NCBI GenBank assembly: GCA_963786675.1
Contig: CAWAZY010000001.1
Location: 1-64,000 of the forward strand
From: JAGVSR01 sp963786675
Lineage (GTDB): Bacteria > Pseudomonadota > Alphaproteobacteria > Rhizobiales > Hyphomicrobiaceae
DNA length: 64,000 nucleotides
Direction of reading: 5' to 3'
In this document: piece after piece, positions 9,501 to 19,883 of the stretch
Position numbering within the stretch: the first letter of the stretch is position 1
Layout: every line of letters starts with the position of its first letter
The notes under the pieces: generated by a model
Told to the model about the DNA's origin: nothing
Database searches by the model: none
Seen by the model: only the letters and a program-made list of their open reading frames with translations
Translations under genes and position numbers: made by a program

Positions 9501-9746
9501 CTATTCCCCGGCAAGTTGTTTCGCCGCTTCCCGAAGATATCCCGGCATCAAGTCGGGAGCGAGATTCACCGGGGAGGTGGCAAAATGTTCGTCCACGCTG
9601 ACCCACTCCTCGTCCTTATTTCGGTATTCGATCGAGCTGATCGAAGGATCGATCGCATAGGGCAATTCGCGCACCGCCCCCCTCTCTCCACTTGAGCGGT
9701 CTTGACTGATTGGAATTCGCTTTTTCAAGGAGTTCTTATCCGACAT
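9501..9746 (-). CDS. small hypothetical protein
   Basis: 81 residues starting MSDKNSLKKRIPISQD with GGAAGGGCA directly upstream as ribosome binding site. Hydrophilic and acidic toward the middle, ending PGYLREAAKQLAGE. No signal peptide, membrane helix or known motif is seen. A 16-codon frame upstream (MADYKYMLTERKGNVG) overlaps its start and resembles the N-terminus of enoyl-CoA hydratases, possibly a vestige. Confidence 0.45.
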   Translation of the reverse strand: MSDKNSLKKRIPISQDRSSGERGAVRELPYAIDPSISSIEYRNKDEEWVSVDEHFATSPVNLAPDLMPGYLREAAKQLAGE

Positions 9747-9830
9747 TGCCCTTCCGTTCGGTGAGCATGTACTTGTAGTCGGCCATTTTGAATACCTCGC
9801 TGTTGAGTTGGAATCGTGTTTACATCGGGC

Positions 9831-10463
9831 TTAACTATTGAGTTCGACATCGGGGCTCGGTATCAGCCCCAGGCCGTCGAAACCGAAGATGATCAACTGC
9901 ACAGCCAGCGCGCAGAGCAACAGTCCAACGACGCGCAATACGATCTTGAGAATTGCGGGCGGAATTTTTGCAAAGATTCGATCTGCAGCCAGCAGGAAGC
10001 CGAGGTTGAAGATCATGACGCACAGAATGAGCGCGACGAAGATCACGGCCTGCGTCACTCCCCGAAGGGTCGCCTCTATCGCAACGATTGCCACAAGACC
10101 ATGGGGAGACGCCATCAGCGGCACCGCGAGCGGAAAGCTTGCGATCTCGATTGATGGCGCAGGCGGCGGATCGTCCGACGTCGCCTCTTTGTCGTCACCG
10201 AGTATCAGCTGAAGCGCGAAGATAAACAGTACCGCACCGCCTGCAATCAATAGGGCCTCGACACTGACCTTGAGGGCCGCCAGAATGCCGGCTCCGAGCA
10301 GGGCAAACACGATACAAACGACAGCGGAAATCGTAACGGTCCGAATGGCGATGGCGCGCTTCAGCTCGGCATCGGCGGACTTGGTCAGACCGAGATAGAC
10401 AATCGCGGCACGCACCGGACCGATCGTTGCGAACAAAAGTACAAAAATCTCTATCAAGCTCAT
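9831..10463 (-). CDS. MarC-family integral membrane protein
   Basis: 210 residues with about six hydrophobic helices and the family's opening (LIEIFVLLFATIGPVRAAIVY). The central segment SFPLAVPLMASPHGLVAIV matches the conserved xPLAxPxxxGPG/T-type half-repeat of MarC proteins. These are inner-membrane proteins of unknown transport role, once linked to multiple antibiotic resistance but not shown to be resistance pumps. A charged loop (GDDKEATSDDPPPAPSIE) lies between the two halves. A fragment of a second MarC gene lies divergently at 10548-10838. Confidence 0.8.
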   Translation of the reverse strand: MSLIEIFVLLFATIGPVRAAIVYLGLTKSADAELKRAIAIRTVTISAVVCIVFALLGAGILAALKVSVEALLIAGGAVLFIFALQLILGDDKEATSDDPPPAPSIEIASFPLAVPLMASPHGLVAIVAIEATLRGVTQAVIFVALILCVMIFNLGFLLAADRIFAKIPPAILKIVLRVVGLLLCALAVQLIIFGFDGLGLIPSPDVELNS

Positions 10464-10547
10464 CGATCCAGCTCTTTCCTAATTTCGGCGGCGGTGAACA
10501 CCATATGTTTAACCGACATTCCCCAAATGGCCTGTCCCAAACCTACA

Positions 10548-10838
10548 ATGAGTATGGCGCTGACGCCGCTGGCTTTCCCTACGATCGTTACGCCGTATGG
10601 AATAGCAGCGCTAGTCGTTTTCCTAGCATTCTCTCAAGATCTGCAGGGTCAACTAATGATAGGAGTAGTTGTGTTGGCGATCATGATTTTGAACCTAATA
10701 GTCATGATCCTGACGCCGAAAATTCCACTACTTCTCGGTACTTTGCTGCAAATTCTCGGCGTTGTTCTTGGGGTAATCCAGGTGGCTTTGGGCCTGCAGA
10801 TTGCAATTTCCTCGCTGAGGGTGCTGGAGATCGTTTGA
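10548..10838 (+). pseudogene. MarC-family C-terminal fragment
   Basis: Codes for about 97 residues matching only the second half of MarC proteins: ALTPLAFPTIVTPYGIAALV, VVVLAIMILNLIVMIL and GVLQILG-type LLQILGVVLGVIQVALG to the end. The N-terminal half is absent; the 50 bases before it do not encode MarC sequence. Truncated, and out of phase with anything upstream, so non-functional. It overlaps the tail of the opposite-strand gene at 10702-11652. Confidence 0.7.
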
Positions 10839-11652
10839 GAAGATAGCTTTGTGGGTATGAAATTAAAGCAAGTAAGGGCACCTCGAACAATGATGTTTTC
10901 CGGTACCGACGCTGCGCTGTCTGATTGATTTCGGCGATTTCTGCCCGCTTTCGTCGTGCGCGCGCCTCTGCTTCGTCCGCCTGTTGCCCCATCGTGAGCA
11001 CTCCGGGCGGACTCCGGCTCCTCATGCGTTTGCCATCCGCTCCGTCAGACGTCAAAATTGCCTGAGTCTGCTCGCTGGACAAGAGCTTCTGGCCCCGAGC
11101 GGTGTCTGCGGGCGCGCAGGCTGTCCGCGATGCGTTGTAGACGTCTAGTCCTATGATCCCACCGAGTTCGTAATTGGCACCTTTAAAAAACGAATAGCCC
11201 GCCACAGCAGAATAAAAGTCCACGTCCAACTCGGTGGCGACGTTCCAACCTACTGGAATCGAGATGGTCGAGAAGCCAATTTGTGTCGCTGCCCCGCGTT
11301 GACCATCTTGCCTGAGGTTCTGGTAGGCAAGATCAAAATGCCAGCGCGACGTTGCGCGCCAACGCAAACTAAAGTGCGGTGAGATATGCTCGTCAACCGC
11401 ACCGAGATCGGACAGGTCGATGTTCCCGCCGACACCGGTGCCTCGAACTCGACTGCCAACCTCAGCGTCCGTCTGATTGTATAAAGCGCCAGCTTGAAGG
11501 ACCACGGTGCTTGTCAGAGAAGGGTTCTGTACACGTGTTCCCTCCCCTGCTTCGAGCGAACTTGGCATCGCCAGTAGTACAGCGGCGTAGAGCATTAAGG
11601 CGCAAGCTGAAAATCTACCGTTCACAGTCACTTCCCCCGCGACAAAGCCCAT
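10702..11652 (-). pseudogene. outer-membrane protein, truncated with a foreign C-terminus
   Basis: The first 170 or so residues look like an exported barrel: a signal segment (ACALMLYAAVLLAMPSSLEA), then beta-strand-rich sequence with RWRATSRWHFDLAYQNLR, STISIPVGWNVATELDVDFY and AVAGYSFFKGANYELGG, typical of OmpW/porin-like barrels. After LDVYNASRT the sequence changes to a charged, low-structure stretch (DEAEARARRKRAEIAEINQT) unrelated to a barrel, so the true C-terminal strands are missing. The junction lies near 11120-11135. Probably a deletion or insertion chimera. Confidence 0.6.
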
Positions 11653-11692
11653 CTTTGGGCCTTCGAGACGTTTGCGGATCTGAGCCCTCTTA

Positions 11693-12091
11693 TCACTCTG
11701 GTTTACCTTCGTAATGTTTCGTAACTTCGTCGAAATCTAGCTTGCCATCTTTGTTCGCATCAACTTCCGAGAAATCGCTAAGCTTTTCCTCGATCATCTC
11801 TTCAACTGACAGGCTTCCGCTTTTGTCAGTATCATTGTCCGTAAATTCGACCTCGCCAGCAGATTCACCCACTTCCTGCTTTTCCAAAGCGCCATCGCGG
11901 TCGCTGTCCGTTTCGCTAAACTGCTTTAATGCGGCGATGAGGACTTCTGCTTTGTCCAGAACGCCATCGCCATTCTCATCGGCCCTAACAAACATCACGG
12001 TGATGTCTGATGGCTCTGATCTTGCGGCCGCGGAGAGCGCGATCAGCAAAGGCAGCGCTATGGCAAGGTGCGCATAGTGTTTCAAATTCAT
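11693..12091 (-). CDS. secreted EF-hand calcium-binding protein
   Basis: The ATG at 12091 (MNLKHYAHLAIALPLLIALS) has GGAG nine bases upstream and is preferred to the upstream GTG. A signal peptide is followed by four EF-hand loops: RADENGDGVLDKAEV, ETDSDRDGALEKQEV, DNDTDKSGSLSVEEM and EVDANKDGKLDFDEV, each with the D-x-D/N-x-D/S-G pattern and a closing Glu. About 132 residues, so a compact calmodulin-like periplasmic or secreted protein. Likely a calcium buffer or sensor; partner unknown. Confidence 0.85.
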   Translation of the reverse strand: MNLKHYAHLAIALPLLIALSAAARSEPSDITVMFVRADENGDGVLDKAEVLIAALKQFSETDSDRDGALEKQEVGESAGEVEFTDNDTDKSGSLSVEEMIEEKLSDFSEVDANKDGKLDFDEVTKHYEGKPE

Positions 12092-12142
12092 CTCTACAGT
12101 CTCCACGGCGTTATTTTACGAATTGGCAGCGGGCTGCGTTGC

Positions 12143-12478
12143 TTAACGACGCATGCAGCTGTCGAAAGCGTCGCGATATAGGAAATCATAATCGCGCCCC
12201 CGTTTTATTGCGCCACCTACGGCGCCGGTACCGGCGCCGATCCCCGCGCCGCGCCGAGCGCCCTTGCGCCCTTTCACGATGCCGCCGATAATTCCCCCGC
12301 CAATCGCTCCTCCGACGGCCCCACCAACGACACCGCCCCGCGAGTTGCGACGAGCGTAGTCGCGTGCGTAACCGTCACAATAACTGGAACCCTGCGCCAG
12401 GGTCTCAGGCGTCGGTAATAGAGCCATGAAACCTACGCTGATTGCCAAGACTGCGGCATATTTGAAAACTCTCATCAT
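12143..12478 (-). CDS. glycine-zipper periplasmic protein, paralogue 1
   Basis: A signal peptide (MMRVFKYAAVLAISVGFMAL) is followed by CDGYARDYARR and a glycine-zipper stretch (GGVVGGAVGGAIGGGIIGG). After a basic linker (KGRKGARRGAGIGAG) the protein ends FDSCMRR. An in-frame ATG at 12499 is possible. A paralogue with the same CxGYARDYA start and DCMRR end is encoded at 52091-52417. Two conserved cysteines flank the zipper and could form a disulfide. Glycine-zipper proteins insert in or span membranes, often as envelope-stress lipoproteins; the role here is unknown. Confidence 0.75.
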   Translation of the reverse strand: MMRVFKYAAVLAISVGFMALLPTPETLAQGSSYCDGYARDYARRNSRGGVVGGAVGGAIGGGIIGGIVKGRKGARRGAGIGAGTGAVGGAIKRGRDYDFLYRDAFDSCMRR

Positions 12479-12528
12479 CCGATCCGGCCCTTGATTCATT
12501 GCGTTGCTTAGACGATCTCGATCTTGAT

Positions 12529-13486
12529 TCAGTTGCTGTTGAACAAACCTGCCAAGGGATTTTCCACGACTGGCGTTAGGGTGTAGCGGAACATGAATTT
12601 GGGTCCGAATGCATCCGGTTGCTCAACGTAGTAATCAAAGTTGAGAGTGTGCTTGATCGGCTGGGATCCCGTTACGATTGTTTGGGAGAAGACCAAATTG
12701 AGGGGAACCGTCCACTCATCCGATTCCCAATTGTAGGACATCTTGGGAAGTGATCCGACTGTCATGCCATCGCCCAGGAACATTACGCCGCCCACCTGAG
12801 CGGTTGTGGTGCTGTAATGGTTGTCGCTCCACCCGGCAACGTCCCACTGATGGGAGGGGAAAAATGCAATAACTCCCTGTTTCATAAAGAGCCCTAGAAT
12901 CATCTCTGGGCCGGCACGAAACTGCTTTCCGGCGAAGTCTTCGTTCGTGGCCGTCGGCAACGTCACCAGCGTGCCGAAAGCCCAGAGGAAACCGTTCTTC
13001 TCAGTCCGTCCAATGGCCAGATCGAAGCCGATATCGCCGATGCCGAACGTTGCGTCTTTGAACTCCGCGCGGTTCGTATCAAACACCGGCTGGTTGAACA
13101 GCAGTGGAACCGCTGGGCGCCAGAATACTGTCGTCCCCTGGCTATCTATCGGAAATGGCAGGACCGGTTGGAACAGTAGGTAGTAGGAGGTCTGGTCGCT
13201 TGCTCCCGGCAAGTCGCCTTCATACCAAGTGAAGCCGTTCTCGAAATTAAGAGACGCCAGTGGCGTGTTGGGGTTGGACAGCGATCTGGCAACCTCATCG
13301 GCGCTCTTGCCAGCCGGCTTGCGCAACCGCAGCTTGCGCAAGCGCAGCGGTTGGCTGTGCGAGGATAAGGAGAATAGCCGAAGCAATCGCTGGCGAAATG
13401 CTCAAAGCTGCTATAAGTCTACTATTCAGGCTTCTGGAACGAGAACCCGATAGCAATCGATCGCTGGAAGCGAACCAGTTCATCAT
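12529..13486 (-). pseudogene. outer-membrane beta-barrel protein (transporter-like), frameshifted
   Basis: The ATG at 13486 (GGGGA upstream) opens a signal peptide (AALSISPAIASAILLILAQP, TAALAQA). The frame then shifts near 13310-13325, where AQAGW should continue as AGKSADEVARSLSNPNTPLA. The remainder is a barrel protein with NFENGFTWYEGDLPGASDQT, YYLLFQPVLPFPID and KMSYNWESDEWTVPLNL, the same family as 7976-8797. A perfect GAGTCCC palindrome lies 126 bases upstream of the start, as for the amidohydrolase genes. The barrel could be the uptake pore of that regulon (inference). One indel is the only defect seen. Confidence 0.7.
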
Positions 13487-13612
13487 TTGAAATATCCCCA
13501 ATTAGCGCAGCTCGCCTAGAGTTGAGCTCCCCCCAACGCTTAAGCGGGCGGCAACTTTTAAAGCTGCTCGCCTGGCGGGTGCCATTCTGACCTGCTGGTT
13601 TTCACTTGGCCA

Positions 13613-13630
13613 GAGTCCCTTAAGGGACTC
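13613..13630. promoter_or_regulatory. 18-base perfect palindrome GAGTCCCTTAAGGGACTC, candidate operator
   Basis: Perfect palindrome located 126 bases upstream of the barrel gene start (13486, minus strand) and downstream of the response-regulator gene. Near-identical palindromes occur at 16442-16467 and 25477-25504, each at a similar distance from a gene for an exported protein. No T-run follows it, so a terminator is less likely. Confidence 0.6.
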
Positions 13631-13750
13631 CTGCACAACTTGGTTGTTGAATTTGCGAGAATATGCGAAGTCGCAGTCGAGCGAGCTAAGCGGATAGTCC
13701 GGGCGCGGCAGTTACGAGCCCATCGCCTGTTTTGCTTCAAACGCTAGATG

Positions 13751-14338
13751 CTAGACGATTTCTGCAACAGAGTCGGCTGCCAGTTTCGCCATGATGTTCG
13801 ACCGATGACGTTTCACTGAACGCTCATCTATTCCAAGCTCCGTAGCGATCATCTTGTTCCGCTTCCCCTCCACCACAAACGCCAGAATTTCGATTTCGCG
13901 CGGGGACAGCATTTCAAATCGAGCACAAAGCTGCTGATTCCAATATCTTGATCTTCGCTCCCGCGCGTCACGCCTCAATGCGCGGTCTATCGCAGCAAAA
14001 ATCTCGTCTTTCGGCGCGGTCTTGATCAGGAAATCTTCAGCACCCTGGCGCATCGCCGTTACGCTCGTAGGTATGTCGCCGACTCCCGTGAGGAAAACGA
14101 ACGGCAAGGGATTATCAGAGCTTGCTAGAACTCTCTGCAGCGCCAAACCGCTCAAACCCGGCATCTGTATATCCGCAACCACACATCCCGCCAACGCTTC
14201 GCGCGCTCTTTCCAGTAAATCTGAAGGCGATTCGAAACATTCGGTTTGGTATCCGGCGGCAAGCAGCAGACGCCGCATGCTCGATAGAAACGATGGATCA
14301 TCGTCGATAACAAAGACTGTTTGGATCCGCTGTCTCAT
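13751..14338 (-). CDS. FixJ-family response regulator
   Basis: 195 residues from the ATG at 14338, which overlaps the histidine kinase stop as ATGA, so the pair is translationally coupled. The receiver domain has the acidic pair in FVIDDDPSF, the phosphoacceptor Asp in VVADIQMPGLSG, a Thr in FLTGVGD and the Lys in LIKTAPKDE. The C-terminal LuxR-type helix-turn-helix reads LSPREIEILAFVVEGKRNK, then IATELGIDERSVKRHRSNI. A transcription activator or repressor by family. It is a good candidate to bind the GAGTCCC palindromes that flank the operon (inference). Confidence 0.9.
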   Translation of the reverse strand: MRQRIQTVFVIDDDPSFLSSMRRLLLAAGYQTECFESPSDLLERAREALAGCVVADIQMPGLSGLALQRVLASSDNPLPFVFLTGVGDIPTSVTAMRQGAEDFLIKTAPKDEIFAAIDRALRRDARERRSRYWNQQLCARFEMLSPREIEILAFVVEGKRNKMIATELGIDERSVKRHRSNIMAKLAADSVAEIV

Positions 14339-16183
14339 GCTGGTATGTCCTGCGCCTTCGCTGTGGGAACAGAAAACCGAAACTCTGCACCGCCCCCTGG
14401 ACGGTTTCCGGCCCAAATCCTTCCACCATGGGCTTCGACTATGGCCTTCGAGATCGCCAATCCAACACCGATCCCTTTTTCTTTACTGGTAAAGAAAAGC
14501 TCAAACAAGTGAGGCAAGGCATCAGCATCGACACCGTCTGCGTTGTCCGCAACTGAGATTTCAACCATCCCGCTCTCGGAAAGAGATGCGCACGCAAAAA
14601 TTTTTCTGGCGCCTTGCTGTTTTGCCTCAAGGGCTTCCAGGCTGTTCAAAGCTAGATTCAGGACAACTTGCTGCAGGTGAGTGCGATCACCGAGAATTTT
14701 CGGGATCGTATCCTGTGTTGAAACCTCCAATTGCACGTTGCGGGCTTTAAACTCGGCGCGCAGCAGATCAAAGGACTGCTTGATCAGCCCATTCGGGTCT
14801 ATCGTGTCGAAGGCAATCTCGTGTCGCCTTAGGAGCATGCGCATCCGGTCAATTACAGTTGCTGCGCGCAGATCGTCGCGTCGAATGTCAACCAATATAT
14901 GCTGTAACTCCTTCAAGTCCGGCTCGTCGTGCTGCAAAGTCAGCTCGCCCGCTTCAGCGTTTCGAAGGATGGCAGCCAAAGGTTGGGTAAGCTCATGCAC
15001 TATTGCGGAGTTAAGTTGCCCCAGGGTCAAGACACGTTCGGCATGGGTGAGTTGGACCCGATGCGACTGCAGCTCTCGCTCGAAAGCTTTCTGTGCGCTT
15101 ATATCCAACCAAACACCTCGTAAAAACTGCGGATTGCCAGACATGTTTCGTTCCAATTGGCCACGAACTGCCACCCATCGAGATCCGCCCTTCGGTACAC
15201 TCAAGCGAAACTCGACATCCAAGTCTCGCTCTTCGGCGAGCACAGCTCTCACTGCCGATGTTAGGCCGGCTCGATCATCTGGGTGAACCGACTGGAGATA
15301 GTCTTCGAAGCTGGTTGCTGTCAGTTTCAGGGCACTGGTTTGCCCCTTCTGGGGAGGGCTCGTCCAGATTGAAGTCAATTGTGATATCCCAATCCCAAAA
15401 TCCCAGGCGCGCGGCTTGCCCGGCCATTCTCATGCGCCGTTGGCTTGCCTGCAGCTCTTCGGAAATGGCCCGGGCTTTGATCAAATCACTGATTAGCCCC
15501 AACGCCATCACGCAGATAAGCAAGCCAAACAAGATTGCAATAAATGGAACCGGCAGGACCCCTGCCACCACCAAGCCAGAGAACACAACTGCCATTAAAA
15601 TGGTCGCTAAAAGCGTCAAGCCTAGAACTAAGTGCCGTCTGGATCTTTCGCCTCGATAATTGGTCAGCGTCGCATCTATAACAAAAAAGAGGAACAAAAC
15701 GCTGCTGATGTGGAGCAGTAACCGCCAAGGCGCCGGCTCCCCGTGCGGGATCGAAATAGTCGCTTCGAGAAATACCACTCGATCGAGCTCGAAGATCTCC
15801 TGAAATGTTGCGTTTGGTGAGATTGCAAAATTCACCACCAAGACAATCAAGCGCAGGCTTACGATAAGCCATAATAGCCAGAGGCGGCCTGCGCGAAAAT
15901 AAAGTCGAACAAACCAAAGTAGCGAAAAAACAAGCACCGCCACAGAAACGTGCATCCAGCGAAGGGTTTGGCCATATTCAGCCGGCGTGGTCGCGTGCAT
16001 CAGGGAGAGTTCCTGGATCGCGATGAAAGACGCTGCAACTGCGGCAATGGAGAAGAACAGAGACTCGACCGGACGTTCCTTCGGCGAATTGATCCATACG
16101 AATAAATGTATGATCGCCAGTGTCAGGCAAACACCAGCAACCATCGACCAAATAACGGTCGTCCAATTCGCAAATAGGGCCAT
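14335..16183 (-). pseudogene. sensor histidine kinase with 7TM sensor and PAS, frameshifted
   Basis: Starts MALFANWTTVIWSMVAGVCL at 16183. About seven membrane helices come first, then a coiled linker (AISEELQASQRRMRMAG) and a PAS domain (RLGFWDWDI ... FEDYLQSVHPDDR). The HisKA H-box is VHELTQPLAAILRNAEAG, and the HATPase domain shows an N-box LQQVVLNLALNSLEAL, ADNADGVD and GIGVGLAISKAI. The two halves lie in different frames that overlap at 15275-15378; the shift falls within the PAS domain. If it is a sequencing error, the product is a complete FixL/DctB-like kinase of about 615 residues. Coupled to the downstream regulator and divergent from the amidohydrolase at 16589, so it probably senses a substrate of that cluster (inference). 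Confidence 0.8.
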
Positions 16184-16441
16184 GCAGAGTTCGAATCCGG
16201 TTTTCTACGATCGTGGTTTGGACCCTGTCCTGCCGATTTTGGCGGGTCAGGAAACCGAGGTTGCCAAGACAAGCTGCATTCTATCAGTCAAGGAAATCGG
16301 ATCGTCGGCTAGAATGCCTAGGTTCGGCAAGAAATACTGGGCGCCAGGATTTTGGAGAGCTGACCATTCTTGCGGGGACGCCCGATGTATCGCTGAGAAG
16401 CAGTCATCGATGCTATAAGACCCTCTATCAGCTGACTTCGA

Positions 16442-16467
16442 GCTAGAGTCCCTTAAGGGACTCTAGC
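16442..16467. promoter_or_regulatory. 26-base perfect palindrome (core GAGTCCCTTAAGGGACTC), candidate operator
   Basis: Perfect over 26 bases, with outer arms GCTA and TAGC. It ends 121 bases before the TTG start of the amidohydrolase at 16589 and sits in the divergent gap with the histidine kinase (start 16183). The core is identical to the palindrome at 13613-13630. Confidence 0.65.
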
Positions 16468-16588
16468 GAACCAAGGATGGTTGAAACATCATAGGCAGAG
16501 CTAGGCCCAACCTCATCGACAGTTGCGCGCCGATCGGTGGTGCAAACGACCCAAACTACTTGAAACCCTCTCATAGAGAACTACACGA

Positions 16589-18152
16589 TTGATTCTACGC
16601 TCCCTCCTGCTTGGTCTACTGGTGATCGCCAGCGATTTACTGCCCACTTTAGCTCACGCGGGCGATTATGACATCGTCTTCTCAAACGGCCGGGTCATCT
16701 ACCCGGACACCGGGTTTGATGCCATTCGCAACGTCGCGATTGAGGGCAACAAGATCGTGGCCATCAGCGAGTTCCCGCTGCAGGGTGACGTGGTGATCGA
16801 CGCCACCGGCCACGTCGTTTCGCCCGGCTTCATCGATATGCATTCCCATGGCAACAACATTGGCGACTACCGAATGCAGGTTATCCAGGGTGTCACCACG
16901 GCGCTGGAGCTTGAATCCGGCCTTTCGCCGGTCGGCGAATGGTATGACGGTCAGGCCAAGAAGAACCTGCCGATGAACTACGGCGCTTCTGCAGGCTGGA
17001 TCCACAGCCGGATCGCGACCTTTAGCGACACTGATCCATTGGCCACAGTGGACTATTTTACAGATGCGCAGGGCCGTACCGATTGGAAGTCGGAAGTCGC
17101 CGACCCAAAGCAATCTGAACGTATCATGTCGCTGGTCGAACAGGGCCTGAAGGACGGTGCGCTCGGTATCGGCGTCAACGCCGGCTATGCGCCGGGTTAT
17201 GGCCATAAAGAGTATTACGCGCTCGCCGAACTGGCCAAGAAATACAACGTCCCGACCTATACCCATGAGCGTTATGCCAGCAACACCGAGCCGCAAAGCT
17301 CGTTCGAGGCGATCCAAGAACTGATCAGCCTCGCCGCCATCACAGGCGCACACATGCATCTGTGCCATATCAATTCGACCTCGCTGTCGGACATCAAAGC
17401 CACGATGGCGCTGGTGGAAGAGGCACAGGCCAAGGGCATCAACGTCCCGACCCAGGTCTATTCCTTTGGCGCGGCTAGCACCGCGGTCGGCGGGGCCATG
17501 TTCAGCGGCTTGGACTGGCGCAGCGAGATGGGTTCGACCGCCAATAACTTCCAGCTTGGCGCGGATCGGATGACCGAGGACGAACTGGCCGATTATCAGG
17601 CCAACAAGCCCGGCACCATGATCGTCTGGCAGTTCCTGGACGAGGCCGATCCTGCGGCTCGCGCGCTATTGGACGTTTCGGTGACCAACCCCGCGACAGC
17701 GATTGCCTCGGATTCCGTGTTCTGGTCCTATTTGGACGCGGACGGCAAGATTTCTGAACTACGACGGTGACGCGAGGCCGCTGCCCGACAATGTCTTCAG
17801 CCACCCGCGGTCAACCGCGTACTATACCAAGATCCTGCGCTCTTACGTGCGCGAACGCGGGCTTCTGTCGCTGAACGAAGCGATCCGCAAGATGTCACTG
17901 CTGCCGGCGGAAACGCTGGAAAAGAGCATGCCGCAGATGCGGACCAAGGGCCGGCTCCAAGTCGTGATGGACGCGGATATCGTGATCTTCGATCCCGCCA
18001 CGGTCGCAGACCTGGCCACCTTTCAGAATGCCAACCAACCGACTGTCGGCGTGCAAACCGTTATTGTGAACGGCGGCTTTTCGGTGCGCGATGGAGAGTT
18101 GGTGCTAGACGCCCCGCATGGTCGGGCGATCCGTAACAATCAGCTCAAGTGA
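16589..18152 (+). pseudogene. exported N-acyl-D-amino-acid deacylase-like amidohydrolase, frameshifted
   Basis: TTG start at 16589 (the duplicate uses the same codon); signal peptide LRSLLLGLLVIASDLLPTLA, then AHAGDYDIVFSNGRVIYPDT. Metal ligands of the amidohydrolase superfamily are present: GFIDMHSHG, the His in TYTHERY, the His in HLCHINS and the Asp in IASDSVF. These match the D-aminoacylase/N-acyl-D-glutamate deacylase subgroup, which releases a fatty or acetyl acid from N-acyl-D-amino acids. Near 17749 one extra base shifts the frame; the rest (FLNYDGDARPLPDNVFSHPR to the stop at 18152) follows. Full length would be about 520 residues, normal for the family. Exported, so it acts in the periplasm or outside. 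Confidence 0.8.
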
Positions 18153-18213
18153 TCGGATCAACTCACCTGCAATCAATTAGCGCAATAACGAGTACGCAAA
18201 GGAAAACTCCACG

Positions 18214-19768
18214 ATGGCTAAAACGCTTCGTTTGACAACGACAACAATTATTGCCGGGCTGCTGACCGTTTCAGCTGCATTCGCGCAAGACTATGATCTT
18301 GTGATCAACAACGGCCGGGTCATGGATCCGGAGACGTTGTTTGACTTCTGTTGCCAACGTGGCCGTCAAGGATGGACGCATCGTTGCCATCACCAAAGAA
18401 CCTGTCACTGGCAAGGAGACCATTGATGCCAAGGGCCATATCGTGGCGCCGGGCTTCATCGACACGCATTTCCACTTCCAGATGCCTGTCGGCTACTCGC
18501 TCGGGTTGCGCGACGGGTTGACCAGCAGCATGGATTTCGAGATGGGCTGTGCGGGTTCCTATATCGCGGCCTGGTACAAGGCGCGCGAAGGTGTGACCCA
18601 AGCCAACTACGGCTGCGCGGTCAGCCACGAATTTGCCCGCGCGATGGTCATCGACGGGTCAGACGGCGCCGATTACCTGATAGATGGCCCCATTTCCGCT
18701 TTAACAACCCGGGCGAAAACCGGCTGGAGCCAGACGCGTCCGACCCTGGAACAGGGCAACGCAATTCTCGAAGAGCTTGACAAGGGCCTGCAGGCTGGCG
18801 CCCCCGGCGTCGGCAGCACCGTGGGCTACATGAGAGAGGGCGTCTCTTCACGCGAGATGTTCGAGGTGCAGAAAGTCGGGGCACGCTATGGCCGCCCGAC
18901 CGGTGCCCATACGCGCTATACACTCGGCACCGACACGACCGAGAATAACGGCGCGCAGGAACTCATTGCCAACGCCCTGGCGCTTGGCGCCCCGGCGATC
19001 GTGCTGCACTTCAACAACGACGGCTGGCAGCTTGCACACGAGATGATTATCAAGCTTCAGGAACAGGGCCACAACATCTGGGGTGAAGTCTATCCCTACG
19101 CTGCGGGTTCCACCACGATCAATGCGTCGTTCCTGGAGCCCAAGAGCTGGATCGACTATTTCGGCAAACGCTATGAAGATACCATGCTGGATCCGGTCAC
19201 GGGTGAGTACTATACCTTGGAGACCTACAAGGCCACCGTCGCATCCGAACCGACCAGGCCAATCGTCATCTTCAAGCAGCCCAAAGAAAACGAGGCGAAG
19301 TGGCTGACACTCAAGGGCGTGACCATGGCCAGCGACGGGGTTGGTGCCACGCCGTACGACGCCCCGTGGGATTACCCTCTGGAGAAACTGGGTGGCACGC
19401 ATCCGCGCACGGCTGGTGCCCGAGGCGCTACGATCAGGCTCGGTCGGGAAAACAACATCCCGATGATGCAGCTGATGTCGATCCTCAGCTACAACGCTGC
19501 CAAGCATCTGGGCGCGACCGGCCTGAAATCCATGCAAGAACGCGGCCGCATCCAGACTGGCATGGTTGCCGATATCGTGGTCTTTGACCCCGAACTCTTC
19601 ACGGACAATTCAACCTACGAAAAGGGCGCTGTCCCTTCGACGGGCATGAAAGCCGTGATCGTCAACGGTCAGGTCATTGTGCGTGACGATGTGCAGCTTC
19701 CTGTCTTCGCCGGTCAGCCGATCCGGTTTGAGCCCGAAGACAAGCCGCGCTTCGAGCCGATCTCGTAA
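18214..19768 (+). pseudogene. exported N-acyl-D-amino-acid deacylase-like amidohydrolase (copy A), frameshifted and early stop
   Basis: Signal peptide MAKTLRLTTTTIIAGLLTVS, cleaved near AFAQD. Metal ligands: GFIDTHFHF, AHTRYT, IVLHFNND and MASDGVG. The frame breaks near 18344, where this copy has ACTTCTG and the duplicate has ATTCTG, an extra C. At 19766-19768 it has TAA where the duplicate has AAA, removing the last 29 residues (ending KVEN in the other copy). The enzyme class hydrolyses N-acyl-D-amino acids or related amides. GGAAAACTCCACG precedes the start. Each duplicate has its own frame lesion, so the ancestral gene can be rebuilt from the two. Confidence 0.8.
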
Positions 19769-19883
19769 GAGGCGTGGAATGCCGAATTCTCGACCGGTAT
19801 GCCTTTGCCATCTGACTTCTCGGGCGCCTTTCCCCAGAAAGTCGAAAACTGATTGTGAGAAACTTGAACAAGGAGACGAGAAC

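Noticed and set aside
9747..9796. 16-codon MADYKYMLTERKGNVG resembling an enoyl-CoA hydratase start
   Set aside because: Too short for a call; no further crotonase sequence in any frame.
10427..10846. 139-codon plus-strand frame across the MarC fragment
   Set aside because: Out of phase with the MarC similarity and lacks any recognisable motif.
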